Under the pieces are notes generated by a model, which searched no databases, was not told the DNA's origin, and was given only the letters and a program-made list of their open reading frames with translations. A program made the translations under genes and the position numbers. Below, piece by piece: positions 6,662-14,345 of a stretch of 15,499 nucleotides of DNA. Source of the stretch: CAJQQY01 sp964352225 (lineage in GTDB: Bacteria; Bacteroidota; Bacteroidia; Chitinophagales; Saprospiraceae); assembly GCA_964352225.1 (NCBI GenBank), contig CAYGRM010000136.1:1-15499 (forward strand), read 5' to 3'. Position 1 is the first letter of the stretch. Every line of letters starts with the position of its first letter.

Positions 6662-8205
6662 GAAAAGCAGTTGGGCTAGTCGTTAGTACCATTCTAAAGA
6701 TATGGAAACCTATTGTTTTCATAGTAGGACTTGGGTTAATGATTGCTTTAATCGCCATTTGGATTGGACTAATAATTGGTTTTATCGCAGCTGTTCCGTT
6801 TGCTACATTTGTTTTTGGTTCTCCAGTTTTTGCTTTTGTCGGAGCGGCTAATGTATTCTTTATTGTTGCTTTACCCATCATTGGATTTTTGCAATTTGCA
6901 GCCCGCTATGTTTTTAAAAGAAAAACTAGTGCTCGTACTCGAACAGGAATGACGCTGTTTTGGATATTGAATGTAATTAGTTTCTTTTCGGTTGGTTCGG
7001 TGGTAGTGCGAGATTTTAATCAAGAAAATGAAATGGTACAGCGAGTAGAAACACATTCATTTAAGGTAGATACGGTTCAATTGAGTTTAGGAAAAGAAGT
7101 TGGTGCCAATAGTATAATTGATTTTGATGGAGCAAAAATTATAGATGAAAATTTAGTGCTCAAAAATATTGTAATTGATTTTGCAAAATCTAAAGATGAT
7201 AATTTTAAATTAATTCAATCCCATTATTCAAGAGGAAGTAGCTCAAATGAAATAGAAGAATTAACGAACGCCATTTCCTATAATCCAATAATTAATGATC
7301 AAGGAATCGTTTTTCCTGCTGACTTTTTTATTGAAAAAGGGAAGAAGTGGAGAGGACAGAAAGTGAGAATCAAACTTGAAGTTCCTGAAGGAAAATCCAT
7401 TAAGTTCGGAAATGAAAAAAACAATAAATTAGAAGGCTACATCAGCCATCATTCTCGATGGAATCATACGATTCCAAGTGTCAACTGGCATGGAGAACAT
7501 GTTTGGACGATGCAAGAAAAAGGTTTCTATTCGAAAAAAGATGAACCTCAAGAAATAGGAAACGATCGTGGATTTAAAGATTTTAAAAAAGTAATCATCA
7601 AAGGTGAGTTAAAAGTCAACATCACTAAAGGCGATCACTACGAAGTGAAATTGGTAGGAAAAGAACGAGAATTGCAAACCGTGACGATGGAGCAAGTAGG
7701 TGAAATTCTCGATATCAATACCTCCACTCATAGACGAGGAAGTCCAGTAAGATTATACATCACCGCTCCAGATTTGGATAGAGTTGATTTGGAATATACT
7801 GATGATGTGAAAATTACAGAGTTTGACGGAAAAAAATTAGATGTATTTAACGAGGGGAGAAGAGAAGTGAAAATTCATGTTGAAGTAGATTCACTTTATT
7901 TAAATTTCAAACGAAATAAATCTGACATCCGAGGAAAAGGGAAGTTTCTTAAAGTGAAATTGGATCAAAGTGCAAAAATGGATGCTGAACATTACACCGC
8001 TACAAATGCCTATATTCAAGCTAGTGACGCAGGTAAAATTAGACTTGAAGTAGTCGATACCTTACGTACAGATTTAGAACATGGTAGTCGAATGGTTTAC
8101 GATGAAGATCCGAACGTAATCATCGATGAGATAAAAGTGAGAAGAGAAAAAAAGGAACAAGAGCGCCTTGAAAAAGAAAAACAAAGAGAAATAGAAAGAC
8201 AGTAG
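6598..8205 (+). CDS. Membrane and GIN-domain continuation of the PspC protein
   Basis: The frame is open from the A10 run; the first ATG inside it is 6739, in the middle of a membrane helix and without a ribosome binding site, so an independent start there is unlikely. Counting from 6739 (488 residues), membrane helices lie at about 1-21, 29-55 and 72-90, preceded by hydrophobic residues encoded before the ATG (KIWKPIVFIVGLGLMIALIA). After these comes a large extracytoplasmic part: a linker domain (about 95-280), then a beta-rich repeat region (281-455, starting KVIIKGELKVNITKGDHYEVK) resembling the GIN/DUF2807 'head' domain found after PspC modules in Bacteroidota. A charged helix of Lys/Glu/Arg closes the protein (465-488). 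GIN-like domains are thought to be beta-helix adhesin-like or sensory surfaces; the function is unproven. It probably forms one polypeptide with the upstream part and reports envelope state to PadR, which is inference. Confidence 0.75.
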   Translation, partial: KSSDKKKNGGRSALKKGISSIGKAVGLVVSTILKIWKPIVFIVGLGLMIALIAIWIGLIIGFIAAVPFATFVFGSPVFAFVGAANVFFIVALPIIGFLQFAARYVFKRKTSARTRTGMTLFWILNVISFFSVGSVVVRDFNQENEMVQRVETHSFKVDTVQLSLGKEVGANSIIDFDGAKIIDENLVLKNIVIDFAKSKDDNFKLIQSHYSRGSSSNEIEELTNAISYNPIINDQGIVFPADFFIEKGKKWRGQKVRIKLEVPEGKSIKFGNEKNNKLEGYISHHSRWNHTIPSVNWHGEHVWTMQEKGFYSKKDEPQEIGNDRGFKDFKKVIIKGELKVNITKGDHYEVKLVGKERELQTVTMEQVGEILDINTSTHRRGSPVRLYITAPDLDRVDLEYTDDVKITEFDGKKLDVFNEGRREVKIHVEVDSLYLNFKRNKSDIRGKGKFLKVKLDQSAKMDAEHYTATNAYIQASDAGKIRLEVVDTLRTDLEHGSRMVYDEDPNVIIDEIKVRREKKEQERLEKEKQREIERQ

Positions 8206-8214
8206 TATTGATGA

Positions 8215-8232
8215 AACAGTATATATACTGTT
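8215..8232. repeat. 18-bp perfect palindrome
   Basis: AACAGTATATATACTGTT reads the same on both strands. It starts 10 bp after the stop codon at 8205 and abuts the next terminator stem. It could extend the hairpin in RNA or be a protein site; nothing decides between these. Confidence 0.6.
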
Positions 8233-8275
8233 GGTCTGACCGCTTTTGCGGAACTCAAGTGGTCAGACCCTTTTT
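8233..8275 (+). terminator. Terminator of the padR-pspC operon
   Basis: GGTCTGACC (8233-8241) pairs perfectly with GGTCAGACC (8261-8269) around a 19-base loop, followed by C and five T. A small alternative hairpin CCGC-TTTT-GCGG (8240-8251) overlaps the left arm. The position 27 bp after the stop codon fits the end of the operon. Confidence 0.8.
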
Positions 8276-8300
8276 AAAGAATTTTGATTAGTTGATTTTG

Positions 8301-8336
8301 AAAATCCTTGGTGCTTTGTGCTAAGGATTTTTTTTT
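8301..8336 (+). terminator. Second terminator after the padR-pspC operon
   Basis: AAAATCCTTGGTGC and GTGCTAAGGATTTT (8301-8314 and 8318-8331) pair with a few G-T wobbles around a TTT loop. Nine T in a row (8328-8336) follow or overlap the stem. Together with the preceding hairpin it forms a tandem terminator facing the convergent alpha-2-macroglobulin gene. Confidence 0.7.
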
Positions 8337-8437
8337 GCCACAGACTTAAGCTGACTTTATTTATGACTTTTCGCAGACTCATTTCGTAATCTGTGAAAAG
8401 TCATAAATAAAGTCAGTCCAAGTCTGTGGCAAAAAAA
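8330..8437. repeat. 48-bp imperfect inverted repeat next to the A2M stop codon
   Basis: Left arm 8330-8377 and right arm 8390-8437 match at 44 of 48 positions when one is reverse-complemented, with a 12-base loop. Each arm holds a homopolymer (T7 or A7), then GCCACAGACTT or its complement, then a 21-base core from TGACTTTATTTATGAC to TTTTC. The right arm ends on the base before the A2M stop codon. A T-run precedes and an A-run follows the hairpin on either strand, so it is not a standard terminator. It may stabilise the 3' end of the A2M message, block convergent transcription, or be a dispersed foldback element. Confidence 0.85.
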
Positions 8438-11400
8438 TCACTCAATATTCACCTTCCCCATTTCATTCCTCCCATAAAAAATCGGAAAATACATCTGCTC
8501 AGCCTTAGTAGGATTCAAAGTATACTTCCCTGAAAAGCGAGGCTCCAAAGGAATCGTAAAAGTATATTTCCCCACCGGTAAGTCCTCACAAAAAATCGCC
8601 ACCCGATCTTTAAAATACTCTCGATGTGATTCTCGATTTCGATAATTCATCGGTTTAGCTCGATAAGAACAGCCCGCTGGAATTGGAATTTCAATCATCA
8701 CATATTGTGCTTCATATTTTACTTCAACCATGACGACGAGATCTGCGGCTACGGCAGCTTCGAGTTCGTTGACCTTTTTCCCATCTTGAGTAAGGTGTGT
8801 TTCGATGGAAAAAATATTGTCTTTCTTCGTTGGTTCAGGGTTCCAAAACTCTTGGAAAGCAGTAAAGAAAATTGGTGTGTTCCCCGTTTTCATGACATTC
8901 AATGGTTTTTCTTCTGTAGGAAAAATAACCGTCTCGAAGGGGAATTTATCAACAGTCATATTCAATGCGCCAATCAATTGCACTTTATTTTTTTCTAAAC
9001 CAGTTTCTCCATTTAAAATGTCTGGTAAAATAGTGGCTAAAATTTTGGCAGTATTGATCGTATTTCTCCAGCCGTATTTACTTTTTCTTCGAGAGAAAAA
9101 ATATTGACGAATATTTTTTAATGCTTCTTCTTTTTGAACACCAGACATTTCCGAAGGCATATTCTTAAAAATATCATAAGCCAACAAAGTGATTTTTGTA
9201 CTATTATTATACCACCGAAAATTGTCTTCTCCAAAGTGCCAACCAGCAAAAAGATCTTCTTTTTTGTGCTGCATAATCGAATCAATGGAGTACGGAAGCC
9301 CTTGCGCTTGACGAATTTTTATCAAAGAAAATTGATCAAATAAAGTCCGTTGAGTTGAATCTAGTTGCATTAAATATTTTTCGTAATCCACGTTTTGTTT
9401 CACATCAGAAAATAAAGTTAAGGTGCTAATCAAATCTCTACCCGTCATTTCTTCCAATCGATTGGTCAAAAAAACTAACCCTTTGTTCAATGCTTCGGTT
9501 TTGTAATTTGCTTGTTTTGCTTTTTCCAATGCATTCAAAACATAGGTGGTCATCCAAATATTTTGTTTTCCATTTTGCCACCAACCCCACGAACCATCTT
9601 CGTTTTGTGTTTTTTTCAAACGACGAATTGCTTTGATAATTTCTTTTTCGCCATCGAATTTTTCTCCCAAATGTTTTTTGATATCCTTTTCTAAAAGTAA
9701 TGCAATCAATCGACTAGCAGTTTGTTCATTGCATCCATAAGGATAATTTCGCAAATATTTTACATCTTCTAAAAGTGCATTTAAAACATTGTCCTCAATG
9801 CGAATCGTCATTTTTCCCATCCTTGGAGAAACGGACATAGCAAAAGATTTTGGTTCATCCAAAACTTGAAATTCACCACTCGTTTCCTTCACTCCTTTTT
9901 GGAAAATAGGAATACTTCGCTCTTCACCATCGCCATAATTTTCAGTACTCAACAAGTAGGAGAGAGTGATTGAATCTAAATTTTGAGGTGTGGTAATTTC
10001 TGCTTTTTCAATCAAAGCATCTTTAAGTTTTGCTTGATTGGTTTTTAAAATATCATTTCCTATTTTAAAGTTAGTCGTCACTTGAAAGGAATCCAACGTG
10101 TAATTAATCGACTTACCAATGACATTTGTTTCGTCACCTTCAATGAGAAAACGAGGTAATGCTAACTGTGCGGTCAATTTTTTAAATGCTCGAACTTCAG
10201 AGGTATTAGTGCCTGCTCGAAGTTTGTTATCCATGCCGACGACATAAGTTTTCCAAGCGGTGATGTTGTCAGGGAAGGTGACGTTGAAGTAGGCTTCGCC
10301 ATTTTTGTCGGTGATGAGGTTGGGTTGGAAATAGGCGTAATCGGAGAAATCGGAGCGGATGTCGATAATATTATTTTCACTTTCAGGCAGTAAATTGCCA
10401 CGTACTTGAATGCCATCAATATAATAATCAGTTGCATTAGAGCGAGAACCTTTAATGGTAATGCCTGCTACCGTACTCCTCAAAGCAGTTACATTTCGAG
10501 TAGGCATATTTCTGATTTGTTCACTTGTAACAATACTTCCAGAAGTAGTCATGTCTTGCTGAATTAAAGGAACTTTGTAGCCTACGACAACAACTTCATT
10601 TAGCAGATCTACTCCTGCATCTAACGCAACATCAACTATAACTACTTGATTAGTTGCAACAATATCAGTAATTTTTTGTGGGGCATAACCCGTATAACTT
10701 ACCTGCATATCATATACTCCTTCTGTAATATTGATGGAATAGTTTCCATCGATGTCTGTAGTTTCGCCAGTATAAAAATTACCATTCTTAGAAAGAATAA
10801 TATTAGCTCCAATCATCTCTTCTCCTGTATCTTTGTCAGTTATTTTTCCAGAAATATTAATTAAATGATTAACAGAAGGTAAGTCATAAATATGTTTTTG
10901 ATTCTCTGATAGATAAATAATTGCTTCTTCTTTTATTTCTTTTTTTGCACTATGTCTTAAAAATATTTCTTTAAAAAATGCTCGAGAAGTATCCACCGTA
11001 AAAGCATTGTTATTCCAATCTTGATATAAAGTTTCATTTGCTCGAATCGTAATTTCCTTTTTCAAATAATTTCCTTGTGGAGTAAAAAGAACGATCGTAT
11101 AATTCTGTGGAGGTAAGTTCCTAAATGTTCGAATACTTGGTTGGTAAATCGAAAATGTTGAATCATTTTCAATCAAAGCAATGGCATAAATCGAGGAATC
11201 TTTTTTGTATCCAGAATAATAATTAAAAATAAAATGACCATTATTTGATGTTTGTTTTTGGTTGTAACTTCTAAAAAAAGTTCTAGCAAGACGATTATAG
11301 AATGAAGTTTTCGCTTGAATATTATTTGGAGAAAAAACTATTTCGCCTACTGGTTTTCGAGGTATTGAGGTAGGCAAAATCATCTTATTTTTAAAATAAA

Positions 11401-14194
11401 AGAGTTTGCTTTCATATAATCGTTCTCGATTTTTTTCAATCTCATAACTGAATCCAGGTTCGAATTTGAAAGTATTGCTCCAATCATCTTGCACTAATAA
11501 TCTTAATTGATTATTGGAGTAAAATGGACCTAGTTTATAGTTTTTAATTTGAGATCCTCCATAGAATGAATTAACATTTGTTTCATCTTGCCAGACGAAA
11601 ACTTTTCCTTTCGGATAGAAACTTCTTAGAATGAAAATCTTACGATTGAGTAATTCCTTCTCAGCAAGTGTCAATTCTTTTGGAGCAGATTTTCGGGAAA
11701 TAAATTTTGAAAAATCTGATTTCCAATAATTGTCTACGTCGATGGACAATTCCACTTTTTCTCCATTTTTCAACATCACATTTCCAATCGTATAGATGAA
11801 ATCACGAGTTCGAATCATAATTTGATTGGGTCCTTCTAGCCCGATAAAACTGTAAGTAGGCGAATTATCTACACCATGATAATAAACCAATTTTCGATTA
11901 CAATAAATCAAATAGATCGGTTCCATTTTTCCATCCTTCACCAAGTATGGCGCAAATTGAGCCACGTCTTGATAAAAAGTATCCTTCGAATTCACCGCAA
12001 AAGATTCCATGTGAACACCTTGTTTTGGAAAAAGTATTTGATAATAAAGTGAGGTGTCTAATTGCAATTCATCGTACCATCGAGCAGTAATTTTTTTATT
12101 TTTTCGAACACCATTTTTTTGTTCCAACTTAAAAGTGTCAAACTCAAAAGGCGACTTCGATGGTTTATATTTAACCTGAGGTTCTTTGATGTTTTTTAAA
12201 TTATCAAATTGCGAATTGATAGCACCAGCGGAAAGGTTGACATTCTTTGCAGGTTTGTCTTTAGCAGTTTTTACAGAGACTTTGAACTGTATATTCTGTC
12301 CAGGTTCAACTGTCTCCGGTTGCTCGACATCTATTGAAAGTAATTTTTTATAAAAATGAATCGGCACTTTTTGCTCGAAAGATTGACTTGCCCAAACGTA
12401 TTGATAATAAAGAAAAACGGATTGGTGATTTTTACTTTTCAAGTCAAGCTGAAAAATCTTTTCATCTGTTTGACCTTTTGTAATTAGATGGTTTTTAGTG
12501 CGCAACTGAAAGCTAATGGGCAGCCTGCGAGGATTGAGAAAAGTAACAAAAATGGAATCTTTGGTTTGACTTCCAAAGGCAGATAGGTTAGGTTTATTTT
12601 CATCATCTTCCAAAGAAATATATTCGTAAGTATCTCCAATTTCAAAATCATAATCCATCACAAAAGGATTCACTCGCTCTTTGAATGGCAGTTTAATTTT
12701 GTGTTCAGATTCGATATTATTTTCATCACCTTCGAGCAATAAATTTCCTTCGGCAGTTTGTTCTTTACCATCAACAAAATACGTTGCAACGATAAACTCA
12801 TCTTCCAAAGTCACTTTGATTTCTTTGTTGGACTTCTTTTTTGCATCATAATTGATAGTCACAGTTTCGGAAGTAAGTTCGCCATTGCTGTTCGAAAATT
12901 TGGCTTGAATATTAATTCGAAATTTGGCTGCTGGTAAATTTTCCGCAGGGAAAATCAATTGCGTTTCACCTCTCGTATCCAAGGCTTGCGTCAATTTCCA
13001 AAGCGTATCAGGAACGATAACTTCCTGCTCATAATATTGAGAAATATATCCTATGGTGGCAATCAATTCAATTTGTCCATCGGGAATAGTCCAACCATTT
13101 TTATCTTTTCCTTCGGCGAGTAAAATGATTTTTTCATCTGAACCATATTCTTCTTTCGTAGCTTTAAAAGTATACTCGACTTCATCCAATTGGTAATCTT
13201 CGTAGTAAAAATAATGCGACATTACCCGCTTCGTTTTTTTATTTTTTTTATAAAAAAAATCAAGACCGTAACGTTGATCGAGTGTCAAAGAATCTCCAAG
13301 GACAAATTCGTAGACATAATTCCCTTTCGAATTTGGAGAAATAGAAACTGTTGAAAAGGGACGATTATAGCTTTGATAAAACTTGAGTTGCAAATCACGA
13401 GTCAACGGTTTTCCTTTGTGATTAGTTAAGTATGCTTTGACTTTTACGGTATCACCTGGTTGATATTTTGGCTGATTGAGGACGATGTATCCACGATGTG
13501 ATTTATCTTTTTTTCTTCTTCGGAAAATGCTCCAATTCCACCAACCACCTTGAATTCCATTTTTGAAAAAATACCAAACCTTGCCTCCCCATCGAAGAGG
13601 AGTGGTCATCAACCATCCAATTTTTGTACTGCGAAAACGATAATATCTTTTTTTGAAAACAGAAATTTTATCTCGATCATTGACTTGGTAAAAAACTGTT
13701 TCTCCATTTGCTTTGACTTTTAGAAAACCACCTTTATTGGTTTTCTTTTTTCGAAATGCTTGGATAGATTTATCATATTTTAATTTCTTTTTTCCAAAAA
13801 ATACTTCAGCATTTTCGATCACTTTCCCGAGCGAGTCGATGACTTGAATCGTCAAGTCTCGTCGATTACTTAATGGCACCGCGGAGATAGTCAAAAAGGA
13901 TTCAAGTAGTACTTCCAACTCATCATTGACCGCTTTGACAAATAGGTAATGACCGTTTAAAGTTTCATTTTTGAAAGATCGAATAGTGGAAAAAGTATCG
14001 ACAAGGGTGTGAAAATATTTATCCTCCATTTCCAAATGTGGTGATTGGAAAAGCGCTTCCGCCTCGTCATCAGAGATTTTATAGATGGCAGTTATTGGAC
14101 TTTTTGCAGCTGTATTTTGAGAAACCCCAAATCCCATTTTCCCAAAAAAGAAAATTATCAAAAGTAGTATTCGCATATTGTTCGATTTTTTCAT
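8438..14194 (-). CDS. Secreted alpha-2-macroglobulin-like protein with inserted SusC-type regulatory/plug segment
   Basis: The 1918-residue product starts with a Sec signal peptide (1-26, hydrophobic core ILLLIIFFFG, no lipobox Cys). An MG2-type domain lies near 233-340 (YQPGDTVKVKAYLTNHKGKP at 244-263), followed by further beta-rich MG-like segments to about 1100. Residues 1111-1192 are a carboxypeptidase-regulatory-like domain (ISGKITDKDTGEEMIGANI) followed by NEVVVVGY (1199-1206) and a partial TonB plug (SEQIRNMPTRN, DYYIDGIQVRG, to 1267). The conserved A2M core follows (RSDFSDYAYFQPNL, FPDNITAWKTYVVGMD, 1280-1322). The thioester motif is PYGCNEQ, with Cys1488 and Gln1491; GCGEQ is the classic form. 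A thioester (TED) helical domain with DGSWGWWQNGKQ (1533-1544) and a C-terminal receptor-domain-like beta region (about 1790-1910) close it. A2M proteins trap proteases in the periplasm or at the surface by covalent capture. There is no beta-barrel, so it cannot itself be a transporter. It lies downstream of ftsH, separated by a terminator. Confidence 0.9.
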   Translation of the reverse strand: MKKSNNMRILLLIIFFFGKMGFGVSQNTAAKSPITAIYKISDDEAEALFQSPHLEMEDKYFHTLVDTFSTIRSFKNETLNGHYLFVKAVNDELEVLLESFLTISAVPLSNRRDLTIQVIDSLGKVIENAEVFFGKKKLKYDKSIQAFRKKKTNKGGFLKVKANGETVFYQVNDRDKISVFKKRYYRFRSTKIGWLMTTPLRWGGKVWYFFKNGIQGGWWNWSIFRRRKKDKSHRGYIVLNQPKYQPGDTVKVKAYLTNHKGKPLTRDLQLKFYQSYNRPFSTVSISPNSKGNYVYEFVLGDSLTLDQRYGLDFFYKKNKKTKRVMSHYFYYEDYQLDEVEYTFKATKEEYGSDEKIILLAEGKDKNGWTIPDGQIELIATIGYISQYYEQEVIVPDTLWKLTQALDTRGETQLIFPAENLPAAKFRINIQAKFSNSNGELTSETVTINYDAKKKSNKEIKVTLEDEFIVATYFVDGKEQTAEGNLLLEGDENNIESEHKIKLPFKERVNPFVMDYDFEIGDTYEYISLEDDENKPNLSAFGSQTKDSIFVTFLNPRRLPISFQLRTKNHLITKGQTDEKIFQLDLKSKNHQSVFLYYQYVWASQSFEQKVPIHFYKKLLSIDVEQPETVEPGQNIQFKVSVKTAKDKPAKNVNLSAGAINSQFDNLKNIKEPQVKYKPSKSPFEFDTFKLEQKNGVRKNKKITARWYDELQLDTSLYYQILFPKQGVHMESFAVNSKDTFYQDVAQFAPYLVKDGKMEPIYLIYCNRKLVYYHGVDNSPTYSFIGLEGPNQIMIRTRDFIYTIGNVMLKNGEKVELSIDVDNYWKSDFSKFISRKSAPKELTLAEKELLNRKIFILRSFYPKGKVFVWQDETNVNSFYGGSQIKNYKLGPFYSNNQLRLLVQDDWSNTFKFEPGFSYEIEKNRERLYESKLFYFKNKMILPTSIPRKPVGEIVFSPNNIQAKTSFYNRLARTFFRSYNQKQTSNNGHFIFNYYSGYKKDSSIYAIALIENDSTFSIYQPSIRTFRNLPPQNYTIVLFTPQGNYLKKEITIRANETLYQDWNNNAFTVDTSRAFFKEIFLRHSAKKEIKEEAIIYLSENQKHIYDLPSVNHLINISGKITDKDTGEEMIGANIILSKNGNFYTGETTDIDGNYSINITEGVYDMQVSYTGYAPQKITDIVATNQVVIVDVALDAGVDLLNEVVVVGYKVPLIQQDMTTSGSIVTSEQIRNMPTRNVTALRSTVAGITIKGSRSNATDYYIDGIQVRGNLLPESENNIIDIRSDFSDYAYFQPNLITDKNGEAYFNVTFPDNITAWKTYVVGMDNKLRAGTNTSEVRAFKKLTAQLALPRFLIEGDETNVIGKSINYTLDSFQVTTNFKIGNDILKTNQAKLKDALIEKAEITTPQNLDSITLSYLLSTENYGDGEERSIPIFQKGVKETSGEFQVLDEPKSFAMSVSPRMGKMTIRIEDNVLNALLEDVKYLRNYPYGCNEQTASRLIALLLEKDIKKHLGEKFDGEKEIIKAIRRLKKTQNEDGSWGWWQNGKQNIWMTTYVLNALEKAKQANYKTEALNKGLVFLTNRLEEMTGRDLISTLTLFSDVKQNVDYEKYLMQLDSTQRTLFDQFSLIKIRQAQGLPYSIDSIMQHKKEDLFAGWHFGEDNFRWYNNSTKITLLAYDIFKNMPSEMSGVQKEEALKNIRQYFFSRRKSKYGWRNTINTAKILATILPDILNGETGLEKNKVQLIGALNMTVDKFPFETVIFPTEEKPLNVMKTGNTPIFFTAFQEFWNPEPTKKDNIFSIETHLTQDGKKVNELEAAVAADLVVMVEVKYEAQYVMIEIPIPAGCSYRAKPMNYRNRESHREYFKDRVAIFCEDLPVGKYTFTIPLEPRFSGKYTLNPTKAEQMYFPIFYGRNEMGKVNIE

Positions 14195-14256
14195 AACCTA
14201 ATCTTTCTAACTACAACGATGCAAAATAGTAAGAAGGTTGTAAAACCTCATTTCCG

Positions 14257-14298
14257 AAAAACAAAAAACCGAAATGCACTTTCGTACATTTCGGTTTT
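14257..14298 (-). terminator. Terminator of ftsH
   Basis: On the minus strand AAAACCGAAATG (14298-14287) pairs perfectly with CATTTCGGTTTT (14276-14265) around a 10-base loop, followed by TTTTTTG and more T. It lies about 47 bp after the ftsH stop codon and separates ftsH from the A2M gene. A weaker T-run on the other side could also stop plus-strand transcripts. Confidence 0.85.
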
Positions 14299-14345
14299 CA
14301 AAAAAAAATATTAACTATTTCGTTCTCTTTTGGGAGAGAAGAGTT

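Noticed and set aside
8705..9107. Open frames on the plus strand inside the A2M gene.
   Set aside because: They lie antisense to a well-supported coding region, encode low-complexity Phe/Ser-rich products and have no family features.
10394..10864. A separate TonB-dependent receptor gene or a fusion created by misassembly.
   Set aside because: The segment is in frame with the A2M sequence on both sides, there is no barrel, and the A2M core resumes exactly where expected.
14222..14264. Possible minus-strand promoter before the A2M gene (TATTTTG at 14228-14222, TTG at 14264-14262).
   Set aside because: The -7 match lacks one T and the spacing of about 33 bp does not fit the Bacteroidota pattern.
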